Shown piece after piece: positions 1 through 6,734 of a stretch of DNA of 9,639 nucleotides. The position numbers and the translations under genes were made by a program. Under the pieces are notes generated by a model that did not search any database, was not told the origin of the DNA, and was given only the letters and a program-made list of their open reading frames with translations. Numbering within the stretch: position 1 is the first letter of the stretch; every line of letters starts with the position of its first letter. This stretch comes from an uncultured Chitinophagaceae bacterium (GTDB lineage Bacteria; Bacteroidota; Bacteroidia; Chitinophagales; Chitinophagaceae), in NCBI GenBank assembly GCA_903832075.1, contig CAILAF010000027.1, forward strand, positions 1 to 9,639, given 5' to 3'.

Positions 1-502
1 GTAAATTTTCAAATGCAAGTTTTACTTTTCTTAATTGATAATTGTATTTATTACTAAAGCCATACAATAAAGTACCGAATAATCCGCCGCCAATTCCTAT
101 TCCCAACCAACTTAAAAAAGTTGAACGTGGAATACCTTCTCCATTATCTGCAAAGTCAGCACCTGCTTTTGAAAATATTTTACTCATCAACCATAATAAT
201 CCTCTGCGCAAATCATCAAATCCAAAAAATAAACTACCGACTAATTTGGCAAAGAACAAACCAACAATAATTGCGAATACATAATTTCTGAAAATTTTTG
301 AGCTTTGTAATGATTGGAAATATGGAAATGACATTAGCAGAATAATAGATGCTATAGAAATGATCCAAAAAAATATTTGTATTGTGATGCGTGTTTTCTC
401 ACCTGCATTTTGTGATACAGATTTAATGGCTTGAAATACATACAAATCAAGCAATAACATAATTCCCATGATGATCCACCAAATACCTGAGTTTCTAAGC
501 AT
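1..502 (-). CDS. Membrane-anchored metallophosphoesterase, N-terminal part (runs off left edge)
   Basis: The minus-strand frame starts at the ATG at 502-500 and stays open to the window edge, giving 167 complete codons. It shows four hydrophobic segments, at about residues 7-26, 40-62, 71-94 and 129-149, with a short charged loop near residues 96-126. The readable part ends in NYQLRKVKLAFENL. In Bacteroidota this arrangement (four transmembrane helices, then a segment of this kind) normally precedes a calcineurin-like phosphoesterase domain beginning with a DxH metal motif. That catalytic domain would lie outside the window, so the function is inferred from the membrane part and the junction only. 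The frame is open for 32 codons upstream of this ATG, to a stop at 599-601, but contains no ATG, GTG or TTG, so 502 is the first plausible start. A different four-helix membrane protein remains possible. Confidence 0.68.
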   Translation of the reverse strand, partial: MLRNSGIWWIIMGIMLLLDLYVFQAIKSVSQNAGEKTRITIQIFFWIISIASIILLMSFPYFQSLQSSKIFRNYVFAIIVGLFFAKLVGSLFFGFDDLRRGLLWLMSKIFSKAGADFADNGEGIPRSTFLSWLGIGIGGGLFGTLLYGFSNKYNYQLRKVKLAFENL

Positions 503-624
503 ATATTTTTTTGCTTTAAATGACGATTGAAATAAAAAATTTTGTAAAGATTCGGATTTTAAAAGTATATAAATGACAGGATGTTGAAAACTTGCCTTTT
601 ATTACCAATATCATTTAGGTAATA

Positions 625-659
625 TTGTTGTGAAAGATATAAGCTAAACTGTATTTTTG
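625..659 (+). promoter_or_regulatory. Bacteroidota-type promoter for the UPF0173 hydrolase gene
   Basis: An exact TAnnTTTG element (TATTTTTG, 652-659) lies 23 bp before the ATG at 683. Two overlapping candidates for the -33 TTG sit at 625-627 and 628-630; the latter leaves a 21 bp spacer, within the range seen for the primary sigma factor of Bacteroidota. This is the best two-part promoter match in the window. The spacing points to a leader of roughly 15-18 nt. Confidence 0.6.
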
Positions 660-682
660 TCGCCTTATTAAAGTTCTACTTT

Positions 683-1363
683 ATGAAGTTCACTTATTAT
701 GGACATTCAGCATTTTTGATTGAAGTTTGCAATAAAAAATTATTGTTCGACCCATTTATTACGTATAATCCATTAGCGACTGAGTTTGATATAAATAAAA
801 TAGAAGCAGATTATATTTTCATCAGTCATGGTCATGGAGATCATATTGGTGATACAGTTTCAATTGCTAAAAGAACCGGCGCAACTTGTGTTGCTTGTGC
901 AGAAATAGCAGGCTGGTTAGAAAAACAAGGCATTGAAAAAGTTTGGCCAATGAATCATGGCGGACCCATTCATTTAGATTTTGGAACTGTTCGCGGAGTA
1001 AATGCTATTCATTCATCATCATTACCGGATGGAACTTATGCAGGTAATCCATTAGGTTTTGTGTTTACAACATCTGAAGGAGATTTTTATTATAGCGGCG
1101 ATACCGCATTAACATTGGATATGCAACTCATTCCTTTATGGGCAACATTGAAATTTAGTATTTTACCGGTTGGTGGAAATTTTACAATGGATATTGCAGA
1201 TGCAATACGTGCAAGCGATTTTATAAAATGTAATACAGTAATTGGTGTGCATTTTGATACTTTTGGTTTTATCAAAATTGATCATGAAAAATCATTTGCC
1301 AACTTTATTAATGCCGGAAAAAAATTATTGTTACCAATTGTTGGTAAAACAATAGAAATATAA
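683..1363 (+). CDS. UPF0173 metal-dependent hydrolase (metallo-beta-lactamase fold)
   Basis: The 226-residue protein opens with MKFTYYGHSAFLIE, the typical start of the UPF0173 (YtkL-like) branch of the metallo-beta-lactamase superfamily. Metal-binding residues visible are the HxHxDH motif (His49, His51, Asp53, His54), His110, Asp140 in SGDT and His190 in GVHFDTF, which is a full set for a two-metal site. Length is normal for the family. There is no signal peptide or membrane segment, so it should be cytoplasmic. The physiological substrate of the family is not established; hydrolysis of an ester or phosphoester is all that the fold implies. A good promoter precedes it, and parA follows after 51 bp on the same strand, so it may lead the parAB block or be a separate unit, since parA has its own -7-like element. 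Confidence 0.9.
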   Translation: MKFTYYGHSAFLIEVCNKKLLFDPFITYNPLATEFDINKIEADYIFISHGHGDHIGDTVSIAKRTGATCVACAEIAGWLEKQGIEKVWPMNHGGPIHLDFGTVRGVNAIHSSSLPDGTYAGNPLGFVFTTSEGDFYYSGDTALTLDMQLIPLWATLKFSILPVGGNFTMDIADAIRASDFIKCNTVIGVHFDTFGFIKIDHEKSFANFINAGKKLLLPIVGKTIEI

Positions 1364-1395
1364 TTAACAAAATAATATTTCGGATGTTTGATTTT

Positions 1396-1403
1396 TAAAT
1401 TTG
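1396..1403 (+). promoter_or_regulatory. -7 promoter element upstream of parA
   Basis: TAAATTTG matches TAnnTTTG exactly and ends 11 bp before the parA ATG, which would give a leader of only a few bases. I could not find a TTG at the usual 17-23 bp spacing upstream, so the match rests on a single half-site in AT-rich DNA. Confidence 0.4.
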
Positions 1404-1414
1404 AGAAATAAATT

Positions 1415-2215
1415 ATGGCGAGAATAATTGGTGTAGCAAATCAAAAAGGAGGCGTTGGTAAAACAACTACTGCTATTAATGTAGCAGCAAGTTTTGCTGT
1501 ATTGGAATATAAAACTTTATTAGTGGATGCTGATCCGCAGGCCAACAGTACCACAGGTACGGGTTTTGATTTGCATAATATTACCAGCAGTTTATACGAT
1601 TGCATGGTGAATAATGTTAAAGCGGAAGATGTAATTTTAAAAAGCGAAATGCCGCATTTAGATATTATTCCTTCGCATATTGATTTGGTGGGTGCTGAAA
1701 TTGAAATGATTAATTATCCGAACAGAGAAAATGTTATCAAAAATATTTTGGATACTGTTCGTGATAAATATGACTTTATTGTGATTGATTGCTCACCATC
1801 TTTAGGATTAATTACTGTAAATTCTTTAGTTGCATCAGATAGTGTGATTGTTCCGGTTCAATGCGAATTCTTTGCATTAGAAGGTTTAGGAAAATTATTA
1901 AACACTGTAAAAATTGTTCAAAATCGCTTAAATCCTCAATTACAAATTGAAGGAATATTAATGACGATGTATGATGGTCGTTTGCGTTTGTGTAATCAAG
2001 TTGTTAGTGAGGTGCGAAGACATTTTGATGATATTGTTTTCTCAACAATCATTCATCGTAACACTAGATTAAGTGAAGCACCAAGTGTTGGTAAGCCGGC
2101 AATATTATATGATGCAGAAAGTAAAGGCGCCATAAATTATTTGAATTTAGCCAAAGAAATCTTACAGAAGAATGAAATGACTAAAATGACAAACCAAGAA
2201 AGAATAATTGAATAG
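1415..2215 (+). CDS. parA: Chromosome-partitioning ATPase ParA/Soj
   Basis: A ParA-type P-loop ATPase of 266 residues. The deviant Walker A motif KGGVGKTTT is at 11-19, the switch-like VDADPQ at 37-42 (Asp38, Asp40), and Walker B is FIVIDCSP with Asp125. The C-terminal half keeps the IIHRNTRLSEAPS signature of chromosomal ParA/Soj proteins. Because the P-loop lies right at the N terminus with no DNA-binding extension, this is the chromosomal/small type rather than the large plasmid P1 type. Known role: an ATP-dependent, nucleoid-bound dimer that positions the origin together with ParB bound at parS. The last dozen residues (NEMTKMTNQERIIE) are a polar tail beyond the conserved domain. parB follows in the same direction after 71 bp, an interval filled by a heptamer-repeat palindrome. 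Confidence 0.97.
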   Translation: MARIIGVANQKGGVGKTTTAINVAASFAVLEYKTLLVDADPQANSTTGTGFDLHNITSSLYDCMVNNVKAEDVILKSEMPHLDIIPSHIDLVGAEIEMINYPNRENVIKNILDTVRDKYDFIVIDCSPSLGLITVNSLVASDSVIVPVQCEFFALEGLGKLLNTVKIVQNRLNPQLQIEGILMTMYDGRLRLCNQVVSEVRRHFDDIVFSTIIHRNTRLSEAPSVGKPAILYDAESKGAINYLNLAKEILQKNEMTKMTNQERIIE

Positions 2216-2219
2216 TGTT

Positions 2220-2283
2220 GAATTATGAGTTAAGAGTTATTATTTTTTTTCACTCTTAATTTTCAATTCTTAATTCTTAATTA
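2220..2283. repeat. Heptamer-phased palindromic element between parA and parB
   Basis: The left half is three tandem heptamers, GAATTAT, GAGTTAA and GAGTTAT (2220-2240). The right half, 2249-2283, reads TTCACTC, TTAATTT, TCAATTC, TTAATTC, TTAATTA on the plus strand, so on the minus strand it is the same kind of unit (GAATTAA-like). The core inverted repeat is TTAAGAGT (2230-2237) with ACTCTTAA (2252-2259), extendable by a few wobble or A-T pairs; a run of eight T (2243-2250) lies in the loop. It may weaken or tune transcription between parA and parB. The stem is weak, so terminator strength should be low. Confidence 0.6.
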
Positions 2284-2286
2284 ATA

Positions 2287-3213
2287 ATGAGTACGCCAAA
2301 ACAAAATAATAAAGACGCCATCGGAAAAGGATTACGCAGTTTATTGCGCAATATTGATGAAGATTTGAAAACTACTTCTAGTGAATTAAAAACATCGGTA
2401 GTTGAAAAAGCTAATGCTGTTATTAGAGTTCCAATTGATTTAATTGAAGTTAATCCTAAACAACCCAGAAGAGATTTTGATGAAGTTGCACTAAGTGAAT
2501 TATCAGCTTCTATCAAATTACATGATATCATTCAACCATTAACAGTATCTCAAAAAGCCAATGGAAAATATCAATTAATTGCCGGTGAAAGAAGATTTCG
2601 TGCAAGTAAAATTGCCGGACTAAAAGATGTTCCTGTTTATGTTCGTCATGCTAATGATGCACAATTTTTGGAATTAGCTTTATTAGAAAATTTACAACGC
2701 GAAGATTTAAATGCAATTGAAATTGGATTAAGTTATAAACGTTTGATGGAAGAATTGAATTATACGCAAGAACAAGTGTCAGAGCGGATGGGCAAAGAAC
2801 GAAGTACTGTTACCAATTATATTCGTTTATTAAAATTACCTCCCGATATTCAATTAGCAGTTAGGCATAACAAAATAAGTATGGGGCATGCAAGAGCATT
2901 GGTAAATATTGATACCATTGATAAACAATTATTCGTTTTTAATGAAATAAAAACAAAAGAATTAAGTGTTCGTCAAACTGAAGAGTTGGTTAGAAAATTA
3001 TATAAAGGCGATAAAAACATTGCTGTTAAATCTTCCTCAAAAAATAATTTACCTCCCGCCTATAAAAAGATTGAAGATAACTTAGCATCACATTTCGGAA
3101 CTAAAGTACTATTGGAACATAATAAAAATGGTCATGGCAGCATAACAGTTGAATATTATTCATTACAAGAATTGAATAAAATTTTAGACTTAATGAATGT
3201 TGTGATCAGCTAA
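2287..3213 (+). CDS. parB: Chromosome-partitioning protein ParB/Spo0J
   Basis: A 308-residue ParB. The N terminus carries GKGLRSLL (13-20), the short basic motif that stimulates ParA ATPase in this family. The ParB/sulfiredoxin-like CTP-binding domain follows, with NPKQPRRDF at 56-64 and GERRFRA at 100-106, then LLENLQREDLN at 132-142. A helix-turn-helix for parS recognition is at about 159-185 (YTQEQVSERMGKERSTVTNYI). A lower-complexity linker near 240-255 leads to the dimerisation domain. Known role: a CTP-dependent clamp that loads at parS, spreads along DNA and partners ParA. The start at 2287 is chosen because the ATG directly precedes the conserved basic N terminus. Its stop is 6 bp from the next gene, so the two are probably co-transcribed. 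No parS site was spotted in the window. Confidence 0.96.
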   Translation: MSTPKQNNKDAIGKGLRSLLRNIDEDLKTTSSELKTSVVEKANAVIRVPIDLIEVNPKQPRRDFDEVALSELSASIKLHDIIQPLTVSQKANGKYQLIAGERRFRASKIAGLKDVPVYVRHANDAQFLELALLENLQREDLNAIEIGLSYKRLMEELNYTQEQVSERMGKERSTVTNYIRLLKLPPDIQLAVRHNKISMGHARALVNIDTIDKQLFVFNEIKTKELSVRQTEELVRKLYKGDKNIAVKSSSKNNLPPAYKKIEDNLASHFGTKVLLEHNKNGHGSITVEYYSLQELNKILDLMNVVIS

Positions 3214-3219
3214 AATGAA

Positions 3220-3942
3220 ATGAAGCTGTTTAAGTTTATACTATTAATTTTTTGTCTTACAATTTCCATCCATTTGCTATCTCAGGATACTAAAAGAGAA
3301 TTAGCTAATACTTCTTTACTATCCAATCAACCTAAAGTAATAGATACTTCAAAACAATCTTTCATTCCAAAAGATACATTAGTCAAGAAAAAAATTCATG
3401 ACCCAAGAATTGCCACAAGAAGATCATTAATTATTCCCGGTTGGGGACAAGCATATAACCACGAATATTGGAAAATACCTGTTGTTTGGGGAGCATTGGC
3501 TATTCCAACTTATACTTATTTCTATAACATTAAATATTATAAGATCACTCAATTTGCTTACAATGCTTTATACCAAGCAACTTATGGATCGTATGGAATT
3601 GGATCTGGTATTCCGCCTACAACTGCTGATTCTGCGGGACTAAAAAATATTGATCCGATTATTAAAGATGCTGTTCTTGCAGGCAGACTTGATTTAGCCG
3701 GCTTACAAAGCTTTCGCAATTCTTTTAAAAAAGATAGTGATTATTCTATTTTATGGTTTATACTTCTTTGGGGTATAAATATTGCAGATGCTACTGTTTT
3801 CGGGCATTTAAAGAATTTTGATGTAAGTAATGATTTGGCTTTACATGTTGAACCAAAATATGATCCTATTTTAAAAACACCAGGTGTTAGTTTAGTGTTT
3901 AGTCTTAAAAATTCTTCTACTAAAATCAACACGACTCGTTAG
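3220..3942 (+). CDS. DUF5683 domain membrane protein
   Basis: A 240-residue protein with an N-terminal hydrophobic stretch (about 5-21) ending in LLSQD, which looks like a signal peptide, possibly cleaved before Gln22. After a polar region, residues 67-92 hold RRSLIIPGWGQAYNHEYWKI followed by hydrophobic residues, the hallmark of DUF5683, a family common in Bacteroidota next to parB and dapB. A second hydrophobic segment is at about 175-193 (ILWFILLWGINIADATVFG), a helix pair resembling TM2-like domains. It probably resides in the inner membrane or periplasm; no biochemical role is known to me. The first ATG after the parB stop, at 3214, is followed by a stop two codons later, so 3220 is the real start. 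The gene is very likely in one transcript with parB, and dapB follows after 36 bp. Confidence 0.85.
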   Translation: MKLFKFILLIFCLTISIHLLSQDTKRELANTSLLSNQPKVIDTSKQSFIPKDTLVKKKIHDPRIATRRSLIIPGWGQAYNHEYWKIPVVWGALAIPTYTYFYNIKYYKITQFAYNALYQATYGSYGIGSGIPPTTADSAGLKNIDPIIKDAVLAGRLDLAGLQSFRNSFKKDSDYSILWFILLWGINIADATVFGHLKNFDVSNDLALHVEPKYDPILKTPGVSLVFSLKNSSTKINTTR

Positions 3943-3978
3943 TTTTACAATCAGTTTTTTAATTTAAATAAATCAGTA

Positions 3979-4695
3979 ATGAGAATTGCATTGATAGGTT
4001 ATGGAAAAATGGGAAAAGCAATTGAAGAAATTGCATTAGAAAAAAAACATGAAGTTGTTTTAAAGATTGATATTAATAATGCCGATGAATTTACAAAAGA
4101 AAATATTTCAAAAGCAGATGTAGCTATTGAATTCACCGGTCCGCATAGTGCATTTGATAATGTAATAAAATGTTTGCAATTGGGTATTCCTATTGTTTGC
4201 GGTTCAACAGGTTGGTTAGATAAATTTGATGAAGTAAAAAATTATTGCAATAAACAAAATGGAACTTTTATTTATTCAAGCAATTATAGTATTGGTGTGA
4301 ATTTGTTTTTTGAATTGAATACTTATCTCGCCAAATTGATGAACAATCATTCAGAATATAATGTGATGCTGGAAGAAATTCATCATACACAAAAAAAGGA
4401 TGCACCAAGCGGAACGGCTATAACTCTTGCTGAACAAGTATTACAAAACATTGCATCAAAGAAGAAATGGGTAAATCATATCAGCGATAACGCAGAAGAT
4501 TTAGAAATTATTTCTGAAAGAATTGATCCAGCACCCGGCACACATAAAATAAAATATCAATCACCGATTGATGATATTGAAATTATTCATACCGCACATA
4601 ACAGAAAAGGTTTTGCTGGCGGTGCAGTTTTAGCAGCAGAATTTGCAAGTAATAAAAAAGGAATATTTAGTATGAAAGATGTATTGGGGTTATAA
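3979..4695 (+). CDS. dapB: 4-hydroxy-tetrahydrodipicolinate reductase
   Basis: DapB reduces 4-hydroxy-tetrahydrodipicolinate to tetrahydrodipicolinate with NAD(P)H, in the diaminopimelate/lysine pathway that feeds peptidoglycan. The Rossmann motif GYGKMG is at residues 7-12. The catalytic/substrate segment EEIHHTQKKDAPSGTA lies at 132-147, where His135, His136 and Lys139 line up with His159, His160 and Lys163 of the E. coli enzyme. Further on, HTAHNRKGFAGGAV near the C terminus is the conserved terminal motif. At 238 residues it is shorter than the E. coli enzyme (about 273), as is usual for the Bacteroidota form. It is last in the plus-strand block, 36 bp after the DUF5683 gene. In relatives this position is often followed by a signal peptidase gene; here a convergent gene ends only 5 bp away. 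Confidence 0.96.
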   Translation: MRIALIGYGKMGKAIEEIALEKKHEVVLKIDINNADEFTKENISKADVAIEFTGPHSAFDNVIKCLQLGIPIVCGSTGWLDKFDEVKNYCNKQNGTFIYSSNYSIGVNLFFELNTYLAKLMNNHSEYNVMLEEIHHTQKKDAPSGTAITLAEQVLQNIASKKKWVNHISDNAEDLEIISERIDPAPGTHKIKYQSPIDDIEIIHTAHNRKGFAGGAVLAAEFASNKKGIFSMKDVLGL

Positions 4696-4700
4696 AAAAA

Positions 4701-5231
4701 TTATAACTTAATTGCTAATCCTGCTTTTAGTAATAATGCATTTAAGTTTGAACCATTATTATTCCATCCTGTATAGGCAGCGCCAATTTCAATTAATTTA
4801 AAAACTTTCAATCCTGCACCAAATTCATATAAAAAACCAGAATTATTAACCGTATTAAAATTGCCGGAATAATTAATTGGAACTTGCAGAGTTTGATTGG
4901 CAATACCAATAGCACCATTTAAAAACAAACCAAATAATAAATATCTTCTTATTCCAAGTTTAACTGGTACAATCTTTATGCTTCCAATTGAGCTATTCTT
5001 TCCATTATAATTAATATATCCGGTACTTGCATAAAGTAAAGTTCTACCAAAACCAATACCACCGCCAACTTCAAAGCCAATTCCATTTTTATAACTACTG
5101 CTCAAAGCTCCTAAAGGATCAGCATAAGTAAAGTTTCCAAATGCCAATGCTTTAGGTAATTGTGCAAATATTTTTGATGGAACATTTGCCGCAATGATTA
5201 CTATCAATAAAATTTGAATTAACTTTCGCAT
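4701..5231 (-). CDS. Small secreted protein, probable outer-membrane beta-barrel
   Basis: A 176-residue protein with a classic signal peptide: MRK, then a hydrophobic core at about 5-16, and a likely cleavage after IFA before Gln24. The mature part is rich in Gly, Asn and alternating hydrophobic residues, with repeated strand-like segments such as GIGFEVGGGIGFG, LLYASTGYINYNG, LFLNGAIGIAN, FLYEFGAGLKVF and ALLLKAGLAIKL. This suggests a small beta-barrel of perhaps eight strands in the outer membrane. I do not recognise a specific family, and no catalytic motif is visible. The gene is divergent from an Rrf2-type regulator, with 76 bp between the starts and a dyad in between, so it may be controlled by that regulator. 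It converges on dapB with 5 bp between stop codons and no hairpin there, so the two transcripts may overlap. Confidence 0.72.
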   Translation of the reverse strand: MRKLIQILLIVIIAANVPSKIFAQLPKALAFGNFTYADPLGALSSSYKNGIGFEVGGGIGFGRTLLYASTGYINYNGKNSSIGSIKIVPVKLGIRRYLLFGLFLNGAIGIANQTLQVPINYSGNFNTVNNSGFLYEFGAGLKVFKLIEIGAAYTGWNNNGSNLNALLLKAGLAIKL

Positions 5232-5263
5232 ACAAATGGTTTATTTAGTAAAGGAAAGATTTT

Positions 5264-5304
5264 TTAGTTGACATAACTAATTTTTTGAAATCGAAAAACA
5301 TAAC
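5264..5304. promoter_or_regulatory. Candidate operator between the outer-membrane gene and the Rrf2 gene
   Basis: A perfect 6-bp inverted repeat, TTAGTT (5264-5269) and AACTAA (5275-5280) around a GACAT spacer, lies in the 76 bp divergent region. A direct repeat ACATAAC occurs at 5271-5277, overlapping the dyad, and again at 5298-5304, just before the Rrf2 gene's ATG at 5308. Rrf2-family proteins often regulate their own gene and a divergent neighbour through such dyads. No clean TAnnTTTG was found here on either strand, so the promoters themselves are unresolved. Confidence 0.4.
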
Positions 5305-5307
5305 AAA

Positions 5308-5718
5308 ATGTTATCAAAGAAAACACAATATGCATTTAAAGCTTTAATGTATTTGACTGAAAAGAATGCGGATGGGCCGGTTTTGATTGCAGAAATTTCA
5401 AAGAAAAAAAAGATACCATTAAAATTTTTAGAGAATATTTTATTAGAATTAAAAAAGGCTGGAATATTATCCAGCAAAAAAGGTAAAGGCGGTGGTTATT
5501 TTTTTAATCTTCCTCCTGAAAAAATTCCTTTAGCAAAAGTGATGCGTTTAATTGATGGACCTATTGCATTATTACCTTGCGTTAGTTTAAACTTTTATGA
5601 GAAATGTAAAAATTGCGAAGAAAAAAAATGCGGATTAAATAAAGTAATGATTGAAGTTAGAGATGCAACTTTATCTGTTTTAGAAAACAGAACTGTAGCA
5701 GATATTTCCCATTTGTAA
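5308..5718 (+). CDS. Rrf2-family transcriptional regulator
   Basis: A 136-residue Rrf2 protein. The N-terminal winged helix-turn-helix covers about residues 1-68: MLSKKTQYAFKALMYL is the family opening, IAEISKKKKIPLKFLENIL the recognition region, and GKGGGYFF (60-66) the wing. The effector region contains four cysteines, Cys91, Cys100, Cys103 and Cys108. Cysteines in this place bind an Fe-S cluster in IscR and NsrR, so an Fe-S or thiol-based sensor is plausible. The spacing (C-x8-C-x2-C-x4-C) is not identical to IscR (C-x5-C-x5-C), so I would not name it iscR. No isc or suf genes lie in the window. It is divergent from the small outer-membrane gene, with a dyad in the gap, and its 3' end faces tdh across a heptamer palindrome. 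Confidence 0.92.
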   Translation: MLSKKTQYAFKALMYLTEKNADGPVLIAEISKKKKIPLKFLENILLELKKAGILSSKKGKGGGYFFNLPPEKIPLAKVMRLIDGPIALLPCVSLNFYEKCKNCEEKKCGLNKVMIEVRDATLSVLENRTVADISHL

Positions 5719-5725
5719 GAATATA

Positions 5726-5790
5726 AGAGTCAGGAGATAGAAGTTAGAATAATTCAAAAAATCACATTCCAAATTCTATCTCCTAACTCT
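5726..5790. terminator. Heptamer-phased palindrome between rrf2 and tdh, likely bidirectional terminator
   Basis: The 17-nt arms are 5726-5742 (AGAGTCAGGAGATAGAA) and 5774-5790 (TTCTATCTCCTAACTCT). They are complementary at 16 of 17 positions, with a 31-nt loop. Each arm is in 7-bp phase: GAGTCAG, GAGATAG, AAGTTAG on the left (5727-5747), and GAGTTAG, GAGATAG, AATTTGG, AATGTGA on the minus strand of the right arm. The right arm overlaps the tdh stop codon (5789-5791). Its place between two convergent genes fits transcription termination for both, although no long T-run follows either arm. Confidence 0.6.
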
Positions 5791-6730
5791 ATTTCAAATT
5801 TTCAATCATATCTGCTGTCATCTTGTTCAAATCATATTCCGGTTTCCAATTCCAATCTTTTTGTGCAACAACATCATCAATGCTTTGCGGCCAACTGTTT
5901 GCAATGGTTTGACGGTAGTCCGGTTTGTATGAAATTTTAAATTCGGGAATATGTTGTTTAATTGAACCAGCAATTTCTTTTGGAGAAAAACTCATTGCCG
6001 AAATATTATAAGAAGTTCGTACAGAAATTTTTTCTGCCGGTGCTTCCATTAATTCAATCGTTGCACGAATTGCATCTGGCATATACATCATCGGTAAATA
6101 AGTATCCTCATTTAAAAAACATTCATATTTCTTTTCATCCAATGCCTGTTGATAAATTTCAATTGCATAATCTGTTGTTCCACCACCGGGAGCAGATTTA
6201 TAACTAATCAATCCCGGATAACGTAAACTTCTAACATCCACTCCAAATCTCTGATTAAAATAATTACACCAAAACTCTCCTGCATATTTACTTATTCCAT
6301 AAACAGTGATTGGTTCAATAATGGTTTGTTGCGGACAATTTATTTTTGGTGATGTTGGCCCGAATACGGCAATAGATGAAGGCCAATAAACTTTATGTAA
6401 TTTTTCTTCTCTGGCAATATCCAAAACATTTAAAAGACCTTGCATATTAAGATTCCACGCCAAATTAGGATTCTTCTCTCCTGTTGCAGAAAGTATGGCT
6501 GCCAATAAATAAATCTGTGTTACATTTTGACGAATAACCTGCACATGCAACATTTCTTTATTCATTACATCCAAACTAACATAAGGGCCAGTGCCTTCTA
6601 ATAAAGGGTTTTGTTCTCTTAAGTCTGATGCAATTACATTGGCATTACCATATATTTTTCTTAATGCCATGGTTAATTCAACACCAATTTGTCCGGATGC
6701 ACCGATCACTAAAATTTTATCTTTTACCAT
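5789..6730 (-). CDS. tdh: L-threonine 3-dehydrogenase, SDR type
   Basis: A 313-residue extended short-chain dehydrogenase. The NAD-binding motif GASGQIG is at residues 10-16, and Asp36 at the end of strand 2 favours NAD over NADP. WPSSIAVFGP (116-125) supplies the catalytic Ser, and YGISK (144-148) the Tyr/Lys pair. The segments APGGGTTDYA, LPMMYMPDAIRA and SWPQSIDDVVA are characteristic of the SDR-type threonine dehydrogenase of Bacteroidota and animals, not of the zinc-dependent medium-chain enzyme in E. coli. Reaction: L-threonine plus NAD to L-2-amino-3-oxobutanoate, which the PLP enzyme glycine C-acetyltransferase (Kbl) turns into glycine and acetyl-CoA. No kbl gene is in the window. Its start is divergent from kdsA by 85 bp, with a perfect palindrome in between. 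An NDP-sugar epimerase is the alternative but fits these motifs less well. Confidence 0.88.
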   Translation of the reverse strand: MVKDKILVIGASGQIGVELTMALRKIYGNANVIASDLREQNPLLEGTGPYVSLDVMNKEMLHVQVIRQNVTQIYLLAAILSATGEKNPNLAWNLNMQGLLNVLDIAREEKLHKVYWPSSIAVFGPTSPKINCPQQTIIEPITVYGISKYAGEFWCNYFNQRFGVDVRSLRYPGLISYKSAPGGGTTDYAIEIYQQALDEKKYECFLNEDTYLPMMYMPDAIRATIELMEAPAEKISVRTSYNISAMSFSPKEIAGSIKQHIPEFKISYKPDYRQTIANSWPQSIDDVVAQKDWNWKPEYDLNKMTADMIENLK

Positions 6731-6734
6731 ACTT

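Noticed and set aside
42..284. 80-codon plus-strand open frame rich in Pro, Asn and Lys
   Set aside because: It lies antisense to the membrane part of the metallophosphoesterase, whose four hydrophobic helices make better sense; the plus-strand composition is typical of a shadow frame.
503..598. Possible N-terminal extension of the metallophosphoesterase
   Set aside because: The frame is open for 32 codons but has no ATG, GTG or TTG, and the following hydrophobic helix fits a start at 502.
2220..2283. Mobile element or CRISPR-like array
   Set aside because: The units are 7 bp, degenerate and mirrored, with no spacers of regular length, no transposase and no cas genes nearby.
1364..3219. parS site near parAB
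   Set aside because: No sequence close to the common TGTTNCACGTGAAACA-type palindrome was seen by eye; the heptamer palindrome in the parA-parB spacer does not resemble it.
5962..6207. 81-codon plus-strand open frame inside tdh
   Set aside because: It is fully contained in the well-supported minus-strand threonine dehydrogenase and shows no recognisable motif.
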